Assembly (NCBI RefSeq): GCF_000373925.1
Contig: NZ_KB892760.1
Location: forward strand, 1-64,000
DNA: 64,000 nucleotides
Source: Actinopolymorpha alba DSM 45243
GTDB lineage: Bacteria; Actinomycetota; Actinomycetes; Propionibacteriales; Actinopolymorphaceae
Direction: 5' to 3'
Below, piece after piece: positions 38,575 through 51,712 of this stretch. The notes under the pieces were generated by a model. The model was not told where the DNA came from. It did no database searches and was given only the letters and a program-made list of their open reading frames with translations. The stretch's first letter is position 1; each line of letters starts with the position of its first letter. The position numbers were made by a program, and so were the translations under genes.

Positions 38575-39714
38575 CTAGACCAACCGCCGTGCGCCAGCCG
38601 AGGCCTGGGCGACGAACGGCGCCGGAGCCGCGAAGCCCGACGCGGCGAAGGTGTCGGCCACCCGGCCCGCGACCACCTCGATGGCGTCGGCCTCGACCAG
38701 TGCGATGACGCAGCCACCGAAACCGCCGCCGGTCATCCGCGCGCCCAGGGCACCAGCCGACAGCGCGGCGTCGACGGCGGTGTCGAGTTCGGGCACGGTG
38801 ACCTCGTAGTCGTCGCGGAGGGACTCGTGCGACGCGGTGAGGAGCGGGCCGATCTCCCGGGTGGAGCCAGCGCGGAGGAGGGTGACGGTCTGCAGGACCC
38901 GCGCGTCCTCGGTCACCACATGCCGGACCCGCCGCCGGGCAACCTCGTCAGGGAGCCGGTCGAGGGCGCCCTTGAGATGGTCGGGCTCGATGTCGCGCAG
39001 GGCCGGCACCCCGAGCGCTGCGGCGGCCTCCTCGCAGGTACGCCGGCGAGCGGCGTACTCACCGTCGACCAGCCGGTGCGGCGCGCGGGTGTCGATCACG
39101 AGGAGCGCCAGGCCGTCGGCGCCGAGGTCCAACGGCACCTGCTCGGTCTGGAGCGTGCGGGTGTCGAGGAAGAGCGCGTGGTCGCGGACGCAGAGGAGCG
39201 AGGCGGACTGGTCCATGATGCCGCACGGCATGCCGACGAAGTCGTTCTCTGCCTTCTGGGCAAGGCGGGCGAGCGTGGAGGGTTCGATCGCGAGGTCATG
39301 GAGTTCGGTCGCGGCCAGGGCGGTCGAGCACTCCAGCGCGGCTGAGGACGACAGGCCCGCCCCGAGGGGGACGTCCCCGTCGACGAGGATGTCCATCCCG
39401 CCGACCTCGTGTCCGGCCGCGCGCAGGGACCACACGGTGCCCGCGACGTACGCCGCCCACCCGGTGACCGAGCCCGGCGTCAGGGTGTCCACGGGCACCT
39501 CGATCCGGCCCTCGGCCTGCAGGGAAGCCATCCGCAGCAGACCGTCCGACCGGGTTGACGCGGCGGCGACCACGCCCTGGGGGAGCGCGAGCGGGAGGAC
39601 GAACCCGTCGTTGTAGTCGGTGTGCTCGCCGATCAGGTTGACCCTGCCGGGCGCCGCCCACACCCCGTCCGGTGCGGTGCCGAACGCCGACTCGAACGCG
39701 TCACGGAGGTTCAC
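38575..39714 (-). CDS. galK: Galactokinase
   Basis: ATP-dependent phosphorylation of galactose at C1, first committed step of the Leloir pathway. 379 residues with the galactokinase signature 'GRVNLIGEHTDYNDGFVLP' (near 24), the GHMP ATP loop 'PLGAGLSSSAALE' and C-terminal 'GARMTGGGFGGCVIAL'. Start overlaps the end of galE (39711-39714). Confidence 0.97.
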   Translation of the reverse strand: MNLRDAFESAFGTAPDGVWAAPGRVNLIGEHTDYNDGFVLPLALPQGVVAAASTRSDGLLRMASLQAEGRIEVPVDTLTPGSVTGWAAYVAGTVWSLRAAGHEVGGMDILVDGDVPLGAGLSSSAALECSTALAATELHDLAIEPSTLARLAQKAENDFVGMPCGIMDQSASLLCVRDHALFLDTRTLQTEQVPLDLGADGLALLVIDTRAPHRLVDGEYAARRRTCEEAAAALGVPALRDIEPDHLKGALDRLPDEVARRRVRHVVTEDARVLQTVTLLRAGSTREIGPLLTASHESLRDDYEVTVPELDTAVDAALSAGALGARMTGGGFGGCVIALVEADAIEVVAGRVADTFAASGFAAPAPFVAQASAGARRLV

Positions 39715-40721
39715 TGCTGCCCGCCTTCGGAGGTGGCTTTGTTCGTGGAGTCGTTGTACGTGGAGCCAATTCCGGCTCGCCGCTGCCGGAACGCCCAGGC
39801 GTCGGCGACCATGCTGTCAAGGGAGCGTTGCGGTGACCAGCCGAGTTCGGTGCGGGCGCGGTCGTACGACGCCACCAGAGACGGCGGGTCACCTGGCCGG
39901 CGCGGGCTCTCCACCACCGGGACGGCGTGACCGGTGATCCGGCGTACCGCGTCGAGGACCTCGCGCACCGTCGAACCGGCGCTGGTGCCGAGGTTGCAGA
40001 CCAGATGCCGGCCCGGCGTTGCCGCGTCCAACGCCCGCAGGTGTGCGTCGGCGAGGTCGACCACGTGCAGGTAGTCGCGGACCGCCGTGCCGTCCCGCGT
40101 GGGGTAGTCGGTGCCGAAGACCCGCGCGTGCGGGACCTCCCCAGCCGCGACCGCGAGCAGGTTGGGAATGAGGTGCGTCTCGGGATCATGTCGCTCGCCG
40201 TAGCGGCCGTAAGCCCCAGCGACATTGAAATACCGCAGGCTGACCGCCGCCAGATCGTATGCCCGCGCCTCGCCCTCGAGCATCCGGTCGACCGCGAGCT
40301 TCGAGGCGCCGTAGGGGTTTGTCGGCACCGGGGGAGTGTCCTCGGTGATCGGCATCGTGGCCGGCGCGCCGTACGTCGCGGCCGTCGAGGAGAACACGAT
40401 CCGGCGTACGCCGTGCTCCCGCATGGCGTCGAGCAGCGCCAGCGTGCCGCCGACGTTGGTCCGCCAGTAGAGATCCGGCTTCTGGACCGACTCGGCGACC
40501 AGTGACTTGGCGGCGAAGTGCAGCACGCCGTCGTACGACCCGTCGAGCACCTCCGCGGCCCTGTCAACCCCGGCTTGCACGAAGCTCGCACCGTCGGGGA
40601 CGCCGTCGAGGTGCCCGGTCGACAGGTCGTCGAGCACGGTGACGTCGTGGCCCGCCTCGACCAGCAGTGCTCCCACGATGCCACCGATGTAGCCCGCGCC
40701 GCCGACGACGAGCAGCTTCAT
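39711..40721 (-). CDS. galE: UDP-glucose 4-epimerase
   Basis: Interconverts UDP-galactose and UDP-glucose. Short-chain dehydrogenase fold, 336 residues: NAD motif 'VVGGAGYIGG', catalytic Ser/Thr in 'VFSSTAATYG' and YGASK (Tyr-x3-Lys). ATG 40721 has AAGGAGAAG upstream; the frame's earlier start at 40739 overlaps galT. Nested between galT and galK with short or overlapping junctions. Confidence 0.95.
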   Translation of the reverse strand: MKLLVVGGAGYIGGIVGALLVEAGHDVTVLDDLSTGHLDGVPDGASFVQAGVDRAAEVLDGSYDGVLHFAAKSLVAESVQKPDLYWRTNVGGTLALLDAMREHGVRRIVFSSTAATYGAPATMPITEDTPPVPTNPYGASKLAVDRMLEGEARAYDLAAVSLRYFNVAGAYGRYGERHDPETHLIPNLLAVAAGEVPHARVFGTDYPTRDGTAVRDYLHVVDLADAHLRALDAATPGRHLVCNLGTSAGSTVREVLDAVRRITGHAVPVVESPRRPGDPPSLVASYDRARTELGWSPQRSLDSMVADAWAFRQRRAGIGSTYNDSTNKATSEGGQQ

Positions 40722-40735
40722 GATCCGCTTCTCCT

Positions 40736-41857
<1,122 letters not shown>

Positions 41858-42107
41858 GCCTGCCCGCAATCTCCCTGCCCGCCAGCCACGCGCCGTGGGA
41901 CCAGCGACGAGCCGCCCGGACATGCCCGACGCAACCAATCCGGCCGCGCGTACGTCGGAGAAACCCTAGCGTCGCGTCACCGAGCTGGTTCCGGAGCGGT
42001 GCGCCGGCCTGAAGGGAGTCGTTAGTCTTGGGCTCATGGCGAAGACCCGCCGTCCTGGTTGGGATACAGGACGCCCGCGCGACCTCTGAGCGGGCGGTGA
42101 AACACCC

Positions 42108-44826
<2,719 letters not shown>

Positions 44827-44837
44827 GTGGCCGCCGC

Positions 44838-45386
44838 GTGCGCACGATCGGTGTCGCCATCGCGATTCCCGAGCCGTACGGCGGGGAGCTGCAGCGTTGG
44901 CGAGCGGCACTTGGTGATCCGCTGGCTGACGCCATCCCGACCCACGTGACCTTGCTGCCGCCGACCAAGGTGCGTGACGAGGAGATGCTCGCCATCGAGC
45001 GGCACCTGCTGGCGGTGGCAGAGTCCTCCCGGCCGTTCCTGATGCGGCTGCACGGCACCGCGACCTTCCGGCCGGTCTCGCCGGTGGTCTTCGTCGCGCT
45101 CGCCGAGGGCATCTCCTCCTGCGAACGCCTGGCCGACGGCGTTCGCAGCGGGCCGCTGAACCGGGAGCTGGCGTTCCCCTACCACCCGCATGTCACCATC
45201 GCGCACGACCTGCCCGAGCACGTGCTCGACAAGGCGTACGAAGCGCTCGACGGCTACGAATGTGCGTTCAACGTGCAGGCTTTCAGCCTCTTCGAGCACG
45301 GTGCCGACTCCGTGTGGCGGCCCCAGCGCGACTTTGCCCTGGGTGGCCCGCTGCCCGGCCCGATGCTCGAGCCGCTCGACATCTGA
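44838..45386 (+). CDS. 2'-5' RNA ligase / cyclic phosphodiesterase (LigT-like)
   Basis: 182 residues of the 2H phosphoesterase fold, with two H-x-T motifs: THVTLLPP (about residue 35) and HPHVTIAHD (about 117). Members open or close 2',3'-cyclic or 2'-5' phosphates in RNA. GTG 44838 has AGGTGG upstream and lies 11 bases after trpS, so they are co-transcribed, an arrangement seen in other actinobacteria. Confidence 0.9.
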   Translation: MRTIGVAIAIPEPYGGELQRWRAALGDPLADAIPTHVTLLPPTKVRDEEMLAIERHLLAVAESSRPFLMRLHGTATFRPVSPVVFVALAEGISSCERLADGVRSGPLNRELAFPYHPHVTIAHDLPEHVLDKAYEALDGYECAFNVQAFSLFEHGADSVWRPQRDFALGGPLPGPMLEPLDI

Positions 45387-45415
45387 TCCACTCGCTCGGC
45401 ACCAGAGCCGCGGGT

Positions 45416-45958
45416 TCACCGGGGCGTGACGAACCCCGACTCGTAGGCGGCGATGACGGCCTGCGTGCGATCCCGGGCGCCGAGCTTGGCCAGGATGTTG
45501 CCGACGTGGGTCTTCACCGTCTCCGGACTGACGTACATCCGTCCGGCGATCTCGGCGTTGGACAGGCCCTCGGCCATCAGCCGGAGCGTCTCCGCCTCGC
45601 GTCCGGTGAGCGGGTGCGGCGGGCGCGGCGTGCCGTGCCGGGCGGCCAGGCTCCGGATCGCCGCGGGGAACAACAGGGAGTCGCCGCTCGCGACGAGCCG
45701 GACCGCCTGCAGTATCTCGGCCGGCCGGGCCCGCTTGAGGAGGAAGCCGCTGGCGCCGGCGCGCAGCGCCTCGTAGACGTATTCGTCGTTCTCGAACGTG
45801 GTCACCACGAGGACCTTCGGCGGGTCGGCCACCGTGTCGAGGAGAAGCCGGGTGGCCCGCAGGCCGTCCAGCTCGGGCATGCGGACGTCCATCAGTACGA
45901 CATCCGGCCGGAGGTTCCGGACCAGCGGGACCACCTCGGCGCCGGTCGCGGCCTCACC
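45416..45958 (-). pseudogene. NarL/LuxR response regulator lacking its N-terminus
   Basis: The frame resumes at 'VVGEAATGAEVV', the middle of a receiver domain, keeps the phosphorylation Asp in 'PDVVLMDVRMPELDG', the conserved Lys in 'GFLLKRARP', and a full LuxR helix-turn-helix ('LTGREAETLRLMAEGLSNAEIAGRMYVSPETVKTHVGNI'). The first 30 or so residues, including the acidic pair that binds Mg2+, are missing and replaced by a membrane-protein frame. A remnant produced by deletion; any product would be unphosphorylatable. Confidence 0.8.
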
Positions 45959-46191
45959 CACCACGGGGTGAGCGCCTGGGCGACGAACCCGGTGTAGACG
46001 ACACCGAACACCCAGGGCCGCACCGGGCTGTCCGGTGACACCGCGGCGTTGCCGGTGGTCGCGACGAACACCCCCGCGAGTGGGCCGACCACGGCGATGG
46101 GTGCGAGGAATCCGGTGCCCAACCAGATCGGGAACAACACCAACCACGACGGCAGGCCGACTCGACCGGTGACAACGGGTCCAGCTCTCAA
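45955..46191 (-). pseudogene. Truncated membrane protein, last gene of the copper-oxidase operon
   Basis: From TTG 46191 (overlapping the oxidase stop as TTGA) the frame encodes about 79 residues with two hydrophobic segments ('LVLFPIWLGTGFLAPIAVVG' and 'VFGVVYTGFVAQAL') and breaks off at 'TPWW', exactly where the response-regulator frame begins. The deletion endpoint lies within the GTGGTGGGTG near 45957. It was evidently a small membrane subunit of the oxidase operon. Confidence 0.7.
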
Positions 46192-47744
46192 CTGACGTCG
46201 ATGTTGGCCATCATCGCCATGTCCTCGTGCTCGAGGTTGTGGCAGTGCATGACGTACCGGCCGCGGAACCCGTCAAAACGCACCAGGATCTGGACTACCT
46301 CATAGGGGCGAACGTCAACCGTGTCCTTCCAGCCGGTGTCCGAGGCACGCGGCGTCCTGCCGTTGCGGCTCAGAACCTGGAAGTGCCCGAGGTGGACATG
46401 GACCGGGTGGTGGAAGTCGGAGGTCAACGTCCACAGTTCGGTCGTACCGAGTTCGGGACTGGCCAACGCGCTGGCCGGGTCGAACGGTTGCCCGTTGATC
46501 ATCCACAGCTTGCCGTGCGGGCCGGGGCCGCTGAGTCTGAAATCGAACCGGCGCCTGCGTACCGCCTGGTCCGCCGAGAGGCGGCGGGCGTCGGCGAGTG
46601 TGGCCGGTACGGCGCTGTCGTCCCTGGCGCGGCGAGTGATGTGGAAGCGCATGACATCACGGGTCGTGCCGGCACCGAGATGGTTACGCAGCACCACGTG
46701 GGTGCCGACCGGGTATGCCCCGAAGTCGACGATGACGTCGGCGCGTTCGGCGCTCGCGAGCACCAGCCGGTCCAGCGGCTGCGGTCGGGCGAGCAACCCG
46801 ACATCGCTTCCGATCTGGGTGAACGCCGCTCCCGACGGTGGTGGCGGGTCCAGGCGAAGGTCGAACCGGCGAGCGTTGTTGGCGTTGAGGATCCGCAGCC
46901 GGTACCGGACCGCCGCAACCTCGGCTTGCGGCCACGGCGCCCCGTTGACGAGGATCACGTCACCTTCGACACCCTGGTGGTAGGGGCCGGTCACCCCCGG
47001 CGTACCCAGCAGTGACGGATCGGCGGACGGGTAGAGCATCGAGCCGTCCTCGCCGAACGCGCGGTCACAGATCAGCAAGGGAATCTCCCGGTCGCCGCGG
47101 GGCAACGGCAGTGCGTCCTCGACAGCGTCGCGAACGAGGAACATGCCGGCAAGTCCGCGGTAGACCTGTGGTGCGGTGAAGTCCATCCGGTGGTCGTGGT
47201 ACCACAAGGTGGCGGCTGGCTGGTCGAGCGGAAACTCGTGCACGAACTCCGCCGGAGTGAGCTTCCACGCCGACGGAGCGTGTGCGGCGTGGGCACCGGA
47301 AGGTTCGAATCGCTCGGTCAGCTGAGGCGGAACGACCAGATGGGTGGGATAGCCGTCGAACTCCGGCGGGGTGACGCCGCCGTGCAGGTGCGTCGACGTG
47401 GGGACGGGTAGCTTGTTGACGACCCGCACTTTGATCGGCTGCTGACCACGCACATCGAACGTCGGTCCGGGAAACACGCCGTTGTAACCCCAGATTTCGG
47501 TACGGGTGCCCGGAATGATCTCCACTCGGGCCGGCTCCTGGACGAATTCGTACGTACCGTCACGGGTGGGTTCGGCGGTCGCGGGGACAGCCAGCGGCAC
47601 GGTGAACGGCGTTGGGAGCCGGAGCCGACTGGGGAGTGGGACAGCGCTGCGTTCGGTGGTGAGCGACCCGCAGCCGCTCACCCCGACAGCGGCGGTCGCG
47701 AGGGCACCGAGAAAGCCGCGCCGGGACAAACGTCGCGACGTCAT
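46188..47744 (-). CDS. Multicopper oxidase, Tat-exported lipoprotein
   Basis: 518 residues. Tat motif 'LSRRGFLGA' and lipobox ending in Cys25 (VSGC). Cupredoxin domains follow with the four copper motifs: HLHG (119-122), WYHDH (181-185), HPVHVHLGHF near 450 and HCHNLEHEDMAMM near the C-terminus (type 1 copper His-Cys-His, axial Met). This is the CueO/CotA/bilirubin-oxidase group, oxidising Cu+, Mn2+ or phenols at the cell surface. ATG 47744 overlaps the upstream gene (ATGA). Confidence 0.93.
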   Translation of the reverse strand: MTSRRLSRRGFLGALATAAVGVSGCGSLTTERSAVPLPSRLRLPTPFTVPLAVPATAEPTRDGTYEFVQEPARVEIIPGTRTEIWGYNGVFPGPTFDVRGQQPIKVRVVNKLPVPTSTHLHGGVTPPEFDGYPTHLVVPPQLTERFEPSGAHAAHAPSAWKLTPAEFVHEFPLDQPAATLWYHDHRMDFTAPQVYRGLAGMFLVRDAVEDALPLPRGDREIPLLICDRAFGEDGSMLYPSADPSLLGTPGVTGPYHQGVEGDVILVNGAPWPQAEVAAVRYRLRILNANNARRFDLRLDPPPPSGAAFTQIGSDVGLLARPQPLDRLVLASAERADVIVDFGAYPVGTHVVLRNHLGAGTTRDVMRFHITRRARDDSAVPATLADARRLSADQAVRRRRFDFRLSGPGPHGKLWMINGQPFDPASALASPELGTTELWTLTSDFHHPVHVHLGHFQVLSRNGRTPRASDTGWKDTVDVRPYEVVQILVRFDGFRGRYVMHCHNLEHEDMAMMANIDVS

Positions 47745-48181
47745 CGTGCTGCCCCTCGTTTCCGGCTTGGGCGGCGGTGACGCAGACGCGGAGACCACAG
47801 CGTGATGAGGAACGCCACCGACAACCCGAACAGCAGGACGCCGAGCGGGATGTGCAGCGCGACGACGCGGGCGTACCCGAGCCCGGCCTGCAGTTCGGCC
47901 AGCACGAAGGCGGCCGCACTCGCGGCGATCGGCCAGGCGGGACCCCGACCCGGACGCCACACCAGAATCGCCGCGACGACCTGGAAGAAGAGCAGCGCGA
48001 CCAGGAACGACGCGGTGGCGCTGTGCAGGTCGAGCATGCCGACGTCGCCAGTGACGAACAGCCCGGCAAAAACCGGTTGCGCGAGGATGAGGAGGGTGAC
48101 GAGCAGCGCGGGGCCGCGCAACGACCACACTGCCCAGCGGGGTACGAGAGCCACGGATTGTCGTACCAACGCGGTGGTCAT
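47741..48181 (-). CDS. Four-span membrane protein of the copper-oxidase operon
   Basis: 146 residues with four hydrophobic segments and a basic C-terminal tail ('RLRHRRPSRKR'). Histidines in 'MLDLHSATAS' (span 2) and 'VALHIPLGV' (span 4) could bind haem, as in small cytochrome b561-like or DUF6220-type proteins. It overlaps the neighbouring genes by 4 bases on both sides. It may deliver electrons to, or assemble, the oxidase; function not proven. Confidence 0.7.
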   Translation of the reverse strand: MTTALVRQSVALVPRWAVWSLRGPALLVTLLILAQPVFAGLFVTGDVGMLDLHSATASFLVALLFFQVVAAILVWRPGRGPAWPIAASAAAFVLAELQAGLGYARVVALHIPLGVLLFGLSVAFLITLWSPRLRHRRPSRKRGAAR

Positions 48182-48390
48182 GGTGCGTCCCGCGACTTCC
48201 GATCGATGATCACGGCGATGACCGCGCCCGCGACGCCCAGGACGGGCATCACCATCCCCAGGAGGATTCCAGCGCTGATCGAGATGTCCCCGCCGCCGGC
48301 CACCATCGGTCGGCCGAGGGCCGAGGTCAGCAAGGCGCCAGCGACCAGGCCGATGAACAGACCAAGGATGGCCACCCCAAGTGTTCTCAT
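48178..48390 (-). CDS. Small two-span membrane protein
   Basis: 70 residues: 'LGVAILGLFIGLVAGALL' and 'GILLGMVMPVLGVAGAVIAVIID', ending in a short charged tail. First gene of the oxidase operon, coupled to the next by an ATGA overlap. Not recognised beyond this. Confidence 0.65.
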   Translation of the reverse strand: MRTLGVAILGLFIGLVAGALLTSALGRPMVAGGGDISISAGILLGMVMPVLGVAGAVIAVIIDRKSRDAP

Positions 48391-48449
48391 GATCTGAGAA
48401 GGTACGCATGAGCCGGCCGCTGCGTCGTCCCTCCTGAATCAACAATCGG

Positions 48450-49712
48450 GTGTCGCAGCTTGGGGTATGTGTCTTCGCGGCGAGTACGTCAGCTGTCGAC
48501 ATCAAACCGGCTACCGACGAGATTTCCCAGGACCCGTTGCCGCGTCGACTACGCTGGCTGGGCGTGGGTGTGAGCAGACGACAGGTCGTGCTCGACGCCT
48601 GCCTCGGCGGCGTCGTGTCACTGGTCGTCGCGGTCGCGATCACCGCGAACGTCGGTGGGAGCCGTGGACCCGACGTCGGTGCGTACATGTTCGCGGTGGG
48701 TCTCGGCCTGTTGATGCTCGTCCGGCGCCACCATCCCTCGCTGGCACTGCTCGCGACTGCCGTGGGACTGACCGGCTACTACATCGCCGACTATCCGCCG
48801 ATCGGGCTCGCCGTACCCCTCGCCGCCGCGCTCTACTCCGCTGCTGAACACGGCAAGGTCCTGCTGGCCACCAGCACGGCCGTAGTCCTGGTGGCGGCAT
48901 CGAGTTTCTTCCGACTGCGCGAGGGTACGGCGCTCGGCTACCTGTTCGGCTACGAACTGCCGTGGTCAGTGGCAATCATGGCCGGCGCCATCGCGCTCGG
49001 CGACGGCGTACGGAACCGCCAGATCCGCACGGCGCAACAGCGTCAACGCGAGCAGGACCTCCTACGCACGAGCCAGCAGGAAGCCGTCAGGGTCATCACC
49101 CAGGAACGCCTGCAGCTCGCTCGCGATCTGCATGACGTGTTGGCTCACACCACGACGATCATCTCGATGCAGGCCGATGTCGCCCGTGAGGCGCTCGACG
49201 ACCGCGATGTCGACGCCACGCAGGCCGCTCTCGCCGTCATCCGCTCCGCTAGCGGACAGGCCACTCAGGAACTGCGCTCCACGGTCACTCTGCTACGGCA
49301 GCCGGCCGAACACACGCCGCGTGCCCCGGTGGGCACCCTGGAACATCTCGACCGTCTGGCCGCCGCCACCACCGACAGTGGGCTGCCCGTCGCCGTTCAC
49401 CTCGAGGGGCAGCAAGCACCGCTGCCCACCGTCGTCGACGTGACGGCGTACCGCATCGTGCAGGAGGCGCTCACCAATGCCGTACGCCACGCCAACGCGA
49501 CCCACGTCGATGTGTACCTGCGTTATCGGTCCGACCGTGTCGACATCGCCGTGAAAGACAACGGCCACGGCGGTGGTACGAGCACGGACGGTGGGCACGG
49601 GTTGGCCGGCATGCGGGAACGGGCGGAGTTGGTCGGTGGCACACTCACCGCGACGGCGGCCGACGACGGCTTCGAAGTCTCCGCCTCACTGCCGATCGAG
49701 GGAGTGCGATGA
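48450..49712 (+). CDS. NarL-type sensor histidine kinase
   Basis: 420 residues: about four to five hydrophobic segments (45-180) without a large external domain, then a HisKA_3 dimerisation helix with the phospho-His in 'ERLQLARDLHDVLAHT' and an HATPase_c domain ('YRIVQEALTNAVRHANA', 'VKDNGHGG', 'GHGLAGMRERAELVGG'). GTG start. It overlaps its response regulator by ATGA and is divergent from the multicopper-oxidase operon, which it may control in response to envelope or metal stress. Confidence 0.92.
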   Translation: MSQLGVCVFAASTSAVDIKPATDEISQDPLPRRLRWLGVGVSRRQVVLDACLGGVVSLVVAVAITANVGGSRGPDVGAYMFAVGLGLLMLVRRHHPSLALLATAVGLTGYYIADYPPIGLAVPLAAALYSAAEHGKVLLATSTAVVLVAASSFFRLREGTALGYLFGYELPWSVAIMAGAIALGDGVRNRQIRTAQQRQREQDLLRTSQQEAVRVITQERLQLARDLHDVLAHTTTIISMQADVAREALDDRDVDATQAALAVIRSASGQATQELRSTVTLLRQPAEHTPRAPVGTLEHLDRLAAATTDSGLPVAVHLEGQQAPLPTVVDVTAYRIVQEALTNAVRHANATHVDVYLRYRSDRVDIAVKDNGHGGGTSTDGGHGLAGMRERAELVGGTLTATAADDGFEVSASLPIEGVR

Positions 49713-50368
49713 TCCGCGTGGCCATTGTCGATGACCAGCAGCTCGTTCGTGCCGGACTACGTGCGCTGCTGGAACGCGCGCCTGACATCACCGTCGTCGG
49801 CGAAGCAGCCGACGGAGAGGACGCGCGGGCACTCTGTCAGGAGCAGCGCCCTGACGTGGTCCTCATGGACATCCGGATGCCCGGAACGGACGGCATCGAG
49901 GCGACCCGCCGCATCACCGGTGACGAGCAGCTGGCCAACATCCAGGTCATCATGCTGACCACGTTCGACACCGACGAGCACATCTTCGACGCGATCAGCG
50001 CCGGAGCCGCTGGGTTTCTTCTCAAGGACGCACACCCAGACGATCTGCGCCGGGCCATCCACGTCGTCGCCGGCGGCGAGGCCTTGCTGTCGCCTGCTGT
50101 GACTCGCCGGGTGATGAACGCCGCCGCTCGCACGGTCGTCCAGCCGCCCCGCACCGACCTGGTCGCCGGGCTCACCGAACGCGAGCGAGAGGTGCTCTAT
50201 CAGATCGGATGCGGTCGGTCCAACGACGAGGTCGCCGCCGAACTCCACATCACGTCGGCCACCGCGCGCACCTACGTGAGTCGCCTCCTCAGCAAGCTCC
50301 ACGCCCGCGACCGCTCCCAGCTCGTCGCGCTCGCCTACCAGGCTGGCCTCCCTCAGCTCAGGAACTGA
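49709..50368 (+). CDS. NarL/LuxR-type response regulator
   Basis: 219 residues: receiver with the acidic pair in 'VAIVDDQQLVR', phospho-Asp in 'VVLMDIRMPGTDG', 'TTFDTDEH' and Lys in 'FLLKDAHPDD'; C-terminal LuxR helix-turn-helix ('LTEREREVLYQIGCGRSNDEVAAELHITSATARTYVSRL'). Cognate partner of the kinase upstream. Similar to the truncated regulator at 45416-45958 but not its source, as sequence differs throughout. Confidence 0.93.
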   Translation: MIRVAIVDDQQLVRAGLRALLERAPDITVVGEAADGEDARALCQEQRPDVVLMDIRMPGTDGIEATRRITGDEQLANIQVIMLTTFDTDEHIFDAISAGAAGFLLKDAHPDDLRRAIHVVAGGEALLSPAVTRRVMNAAARTVVQPPRTDLVAGLTEREREVLYQIGCGRSNDEVAAELHITSATARTYVSRLLSKLHARDRSQLVALAYQAGLPQLRN

Positions 50369-50429
50369 CTGGACAAGGGCACCGGGCATCACGTCGAACG
50401 GACGGGTCGGCGCCCGAGTCCGCACCCCG

Positions 50430-50495
50430 TTGTTCCAACTCGGCATCGAGCGCGCCCAGATGGAGGAGGACACCGGCAAGTCCACTCATGTCGGG
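50430..50495 (+). pseudogene. gatB fragment
   Basis: Twenty-two codons from 50430 read 'FQLGIERAQMEEDTGKSTHVG', nearly the conserved block of the Asp/Glu-tRNA amidotransferase subunit B (IERxHMEEDTGKSxHVG). Nothing before or after in any frame continues the protein, so this is a small scrap of a second gatB copy. The rest of 50369-50599 holds no recognisable gene. Confidence 0.6.
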
Positions 50496-50599
50496 CGTGA
50501 CCGGCGGCGGCCCAAAGGCGAAATCGCCTACGGCCTTTGTAGGGGAACCAAGGACGTCAAGATCTTTGGTCGGGTCGCACACTGGGTAGCGGTGATGTC

Positions 50600-51712
50600 A
50601 TGCGGGTCAGCCAGATCAAGCAGCGAGTCGAGGCGCTGGTCGGGCGTACCCGCGAACGCTCCCGCCTCCTCGATCACCTCGCGCGGGCTCTGGCGCACTA
50701 CCAGGCGGTCCTGGGGAGCCAGCTCGCGGCGGCCGCGACGTACTTCGCCTTCCTGTCGTTCTTTCCGCTGATGGCACTGACGTTCGCCGCGGTGGGGTAC
50801 GTCGTGGTCTACGTGCCGGGCGCCGAACGCCAGGTCACCGCCGCCCTGACCGCCGCCTTCCCCGGCATGATCGGGACGGGCCCGAACCAGATCAACGTCA
50901 TGGCGATCGCGAGCCAGAAGGCCGGCGTGGGGATCGTGGGTCTGCTGGTGCTGTTGTACTCCGGCCTCGGCTGGATCTCGGCTCTGCGGAGCGCGCTGCA
51001 GGCGGTCTTTGAGGCCGTGGCGGTCAAGAAGCGGAACTTCCTTGTGAACAAGGCCCATGACCTGCTCGTCCTGGTTGCCGTCGGGATCATCCTGGTGATC
51101 TCTGTCGGGCTAGGTACGTCGGTGACCGGCTTCACCGACACTGTGCTGCGTTTCCTCGGGCTCGCCGGGGCGCCCGGTGTGCGCTGGTTGCTCGTGGCGG
51201 CGTCGATCGTGGTCGGGATCGGAGCCAACACGGTGCTGTTCTTCACGCTGTACCGCCTGCTGCCCAGGCACGAGGTGCCGGCGAGGGCGCTGTGGCAGGG
51301 CGCGCTCCTTGCCGGTGTGGGGTTCGAGATCCTCAAACAGCTGGCCAGCCTGGTGATCGGGAGCGTCACGAGCAACCCGTTGTACGGCGCGTTCGCGATC
51401 ATGGTCGCCCTGCTCATCTGGATCAACTACTTCGACCGGCTGGCGGTCCTCGGTGCTGCGTGGGCGGTGACGGCGGCCACCTCGCCGGCCACCTCGACGG
51501 AGCACGCGGAGGATGCCAGCGCGGTAGCGACGACGCGCGGCGAGAAAGCGGGAGGGCGCGCGAGGAACGCCGCGACGCACGCGGTGTCGGCGGTGTGTGG
51601 AGCGCTGGCTGTCGGCTGGCTCGCGGCCAGGAGGAGGCGGGCCGTGAGCGCTGAGCGCTCCGCGTCCTACGGAACCCGTGCCGCCGGGGCTCGCCGCCGC
51701 GTGCGGACGTGA
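50600..51712 (+). CDS. YihY/BrkB-family membrane protein
   Basis: 370 residues. Six or seven membrane spans ('QLAAAATYFAFLSFFPLMAL', 'GIVGLLVLLYSGLGWISALR', 'AFAIMVALLIWINYFDRLAVLGA' typical of the family) and an Arg-rich C-terminal tail. Formerly called ribonuclease BN-like; no catalytic role is established. Precedes dacA tail to tail with a 46-base overlap, the same order as in Streptomyces. Confidence 0.9.
   Translation: MRVSQIKQRVEALVGRTRERSRLLDHLARALAHYQAVLGSQLAAAATYFAFLSFFPLMALTFAAVGYVVVYVPGAERQVTAALTAAFPGMIGTGPNQINVMAIASQKAGVGIVGLLVLLYSGLGWISALRSALQAVFEAVAVKKRNFLVNKAHDLLVLVAVGIILVISVGLGTSVTGFTDTVLRFLGLAGAPGVRWLLVAASIVVGIGANTVLFFTLYRLLPRHEVPARALWQGALLAGVGFEILKQLASLVIGSVTSNPLYGAFAIMVALLIWINYFDRLAVLGAAWAVTAATSPATSTEHAEDASAVATTRGEKAGGRARNAATHAVSAVCGALAVGWLAARRRRAVSAERSASYGTRAAGARRRVRT

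Noticed and set aside
50369..50599. New gene between the response regulator and yihY
   Set aside because: Only the GatB-like block is recognisable; frames break on both sides.
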